Shown piece by piece: positions 18,801 through 26,744 of a DNA stretch of 26,744 nt. The number at the start of each line of letters is the position of its first letter. Position 1 is the stretch's first letter. The stretch is taken from assembly GCA_003665825.1 (NCBI GenBank), contig QPFY01000059.1, positions 1 to 26,744 of the forward strand. Reading direction: 5' to 3'. Under the pieces are notes generated by a model. It ran no database searches. It was not told where the DNA came from and saw nothing but the letters and a program-made list of their open reading frames with translations. Origin of the DNA: Microbotryum silenes-acaulis (Eukaryota > Basidiomycota > Microbotryomycetes > Microbotryales > Microbotryaceae). Made by a program: the position numbers and the translations under genes.

Positions 18801-20296
18801 ATCGAGCCTCGATCCTCCGTACCGCCGGGCGCCACTATCGTCACCTCCAAATTCGTCTGGAAGACCAAGCGCGATGCACGCGGTGACGTCACAGGGCGGA
18901 AGGCACGCCTTGTAGCGCAAGGTAACCGCCAACGCGACGGCATCGATTTCTCGGAGACTTCGCACCCGTTGCCCGTTTCTCCTCCATTCGCTGCCTCCTT
19001 GCCCTCGCCGCTGCCAACGGTTACCACGTTCATCAGGCCGACATCGACAAGGCTTACCTCCACGGCGAGCTCGATCACGATATCTGGATGACAACGCCAC
19101 GAGGTTTCGACTTCCCGAGCGATAAGGTTCTCCGCCTGCGGCGCTCAATCTACGGTCTCAAGCAGGCCGGTCGCATCTGGAATCGCCACATTGACACATC
19201 ACTCAGGAGTCTCGGGTACAAGGCAACGGGCACTGATCACTGCATTTACTCTCACATTGATGATCAGCAACGGCCCCATTATATCGCCTTGTATGTCGAC
19301 GATCTCCTCATTGTCAGCCCCGCCCTCGATGAGATCGAACGCGTCATCTCCGGCCTTGAACAGCGATACGGCGTCAAAAGGCTCGGCCCCGCGGAATACA
19401 TCCTCGGCATCCAAATCCGCCGCCTGGACGACGGCTCCATTGCCCTATCCCAGGAACGCTACATCATGGACGTGCTCGCCCGGTTTCACTTCGACACCAC
19501 GACACGCGGCGCTACAGTGCCAATGACGCCCGGCCTCTCGCTCACAGCAGTTCCGGGTCAGGGAACGGAGCGCATTCGATCGTGGTACCTCCAAGCCATC
19601 GGCTCCCTCCTGTACATTTCCCTTGGCACTCGACCCGACATTGCCTTCGCCGTCTCGTACTTGTCCCGGTTCGCCAACAACCCTGGCCGTCGTCATTGGA
19701 TTGCCGTCAAACACGTCCTTCGCTACCTTCGTGCCACGTACCGCGATGAGCTACTCTACGCCCGCGGTCCAGCCAAAGTTACGGGTGTGGTCGGTTATTC
19801 CGATGCGAACTGGGGTGCCTGCGTCGACACGTCCATCTCCACAATGGGCTTCGTTTTTTACTTGGCTGGCTCTGCCGTCTCTTGGTCATCGAAACGTCAG
19901 ACTCGGGTGGCGGATTCCACCACTGATGCCAAATACCTCGCCTTGTCGCACGCTGGTAAGGAAGCGATTTACCTTACGCAACTCCTCTCCGAGCTCCACG
20001 TTCGCCCGATCGATGCAGCTCACATCTTCACCGACAACGAGGCCGCGGCCGCCGTCGCTCACGACCCCGTTCGCACCTCCGGCACTCGACACATACGCCT
20101 CCGCGAGCATTTTGTCCGCGACATGGTCAACCGAGGCGATATCTCCCTCTCACACGTTGGCACAGCGGACATGGTTGCGGACCTATTCACCAAAGCGCTG
20201 GGTCCAAGATTTTTGGTATACATTGCTATGCTCTAGGCCTCCGGACGCGGCACCCACGGCTCAAGTCTACCTCGCGTTCGCGTGGGGGGGGTGTGA
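15818..20296 (+). pseudogene. Gag-Pol of element C, frame-broken
   Basis: Identical to Gag-Pol of element B from the first residue to about residue 871, so gag, both zinc knuckles, protease and integrase are complete (open frame 15818-18502, 894 residues, the last 23 out of frame). Four one-base losses follow, all in homopolymers: G at 18428-18431, C at 18651-18653, T at 18959-18960 and C at 20204-20205. They split the rest into frames at 18502-18915, 18717-19091 and 19088-20236, the last holding most of reverse transcriptase and RNase H. Two substitutions were found: a silent Ala change near 19965 and GAA to AAA at 19931-19933, which turns the RNase H catalytic Glu of DAEY into Lys. The indels may be consensus errors; the substitution is shared with element D and is more credible. 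Confidence 0.9.
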
Positions 20297-20514
20297 GGAA
20301 TCCACTCTCCGCTCGGGTCAGGACTTAGGCGCGCGGAGCGAGCCGGGCGCATCGGCTCAGGACTTAGGCGCGCGGAGCGAGCCGGGCACATCGGCCCAGG
20401 ACTTGGGCGCGCGGAGCGAGCCTGGGACTTAGGCGCGCGCAGCGAGCCTGGCACATTGGCTCAGCCCCGAGGCTCCCTGGCTGAGGACTTGGGCGCGCGG
20501 CTCCCTTACTGTTA
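20292..20514 (+). repeat. LTR3, 3' LTR of element C, truncated
   Basis: Begins TGTGAGG after an 8-G tract. It carries the full GC-rich tandem part as in LTR1 and ends after CTTACTGTTA, lacking about the last 130 bases. The break adjoins the outer end of the inverted LTR4, with TA shared by both partners. Confidence 0.9.
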
Positions 20515-20862
20515 TTCGATCAACTCTACTACGTCAGCGATGTAGTTATAGCCAAGAGTGATGAATCTCATTTCAACATACCTATTCGATCAACTCTACT
20601 ACGTCAGCGATGTAGTTATAGCCAAGAGTGATGAATAGGAAGCTAACAGTAAGGGAGCCGCGCGCCCCAAGTCCTCAGCCAGGGAGCCTCGGGGCTGAGC
20701 CAATGTGCCAGGCTCGCTGCGCGCGCCTAAGTCCCAGGCTCGCTCCGCGCGCCCAAGTCCTGGGCCGATGTGCCCGGCTCGCTCCGCGCGCCTAAGTCCT
20801 GAGCCGATGCGCCCGGCTCGCTCCGCGCGCCTAAGTCCTGACCCGAGCGGAGAGTGGATTCC

Positions 20863-20867
<5 letters not shown>
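20513..20867 (-). repeat. LTR4, 3' LTR of element D (355 bp)
   Basis: Full-length, the same length as LTR1. On the minus strand it starts TGTGAGG at 20867 after a 9-C (9-G on minus) tract and ends in CGAATA at the junction with LTR3. This outer edge is my best evidence for where the LTR ends. Confidence 0.9.
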
Positions 20868-25340
<4,473 letters not shown>

Positions 25341-25414
25341 GCTGCGATGGTGCGATGGGCTGGGGCGGCTCGAGTGGCTGGGCTCGAGGGAAAATGCAAG
25401 CGGCGGGGCTGGTA

Positions 25415-25432
25415 GCTCGTGGGCTTATAACC
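25415..25432 (-). other. Primer-binding site of element D
   Basis: On the minus strand identical to the site of elements B and C, adjacent to the CGAATA end of LTR5 and 92 bases before the gag ATG, the same spacing as in B. Confidence 0.6.

Positions 25433-26744
<1,312 letters not shown>

Larger units (their letters stand above)
15397..20514 (+). mobile_element. Copia element C, tandem copy sharing LTR2
   Basis: A second full internal region of the B family, 4895 bp from LTR2 start to LTR3 start. It ends in an incomplete LTR3 that stops after CTTACTGTTA, where inverted LTR4 of element D begins. Against B it differs by two substitutions and four one-base homopolymer losses in gag-pol, plus a shorter poly-G tract. 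It is a very recent copy whose coding frame is broken as written. Confidence 0.9.

Overview
The window is a repeat-dominated stretch of a eukaryotic nuclear genome with no ordinary host gene that I can support. GC-rich Ty1/copia elements whose gag-pol is one long intronless frame, and copia proteins of the type seen in fungi, suggest a fungus, most likely a basidiomycete; this is inference, because no host marker gene is present.

Layout. (1) 1-4260: GC-rich sequence with no recognisable gene, holding a diverged direct duplication of about 0.9 kb (about 790-1730 and 2320-3265) and a small local duplication near 3407-3542. (2) 4262-4433: a short AT-richer patch with a TATA-like box, an AATAAA and a strong 10-bp-arm inverted repeat. 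(3) 4509-5979: a minisatellite of 84-bp units with 63-bp deletion variants. (4) 6078-7917: a second, unrelated minisatellite of 35-bp units interspersed with 63-bp units. Both arrays carry a palindrome in most units. (5) 8073-8087: a run of 15 G that abuts a truncated minus-strand copia pol, element A (8088-10469). (6) 10470 to the window end: four copies of a second copia family. B and C lie on the plus strand as a tandem that shares one LTR; D and E lie on the minus strand, also as a tandem sharing an LTR. The two tandems meet tail to tail at about 20513.

Element B (10470-15725) looks complete: LTR, a primer-binding site resembling the complement of a tRNA-Ile(UAU) half molecule, a 1494-residue Gag-Pol with two zinc knuckles, protease, integrase, reverse transcriptase and RNase H, a poly-G polypurine tract and a 3' LTR. 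Its stop codon lies inside the 3' LTR. C, D and E are near-identical but frame-broken, mostly by one-base changes in homopolymers. That pattern is as consistent with consensus errors as with decay. C and D also share a Glu-to-Lys change at the RNase H catalytic glutamate, absent from B and E, which ties C and D together as sister copies.

How the pieces relate: B appears to have inserted into, or been joined to, element A. The shared-LTR tandems and the tail-to-tail inversion point to LTR-mediated recombination or to assembly joins in a recently active copia family. The most noteworthy points are the candidate non-canonical primer, the shared-LTR tandems in both orientations, the RNase H mutation, and the two adjacent palindromic minisatellites.
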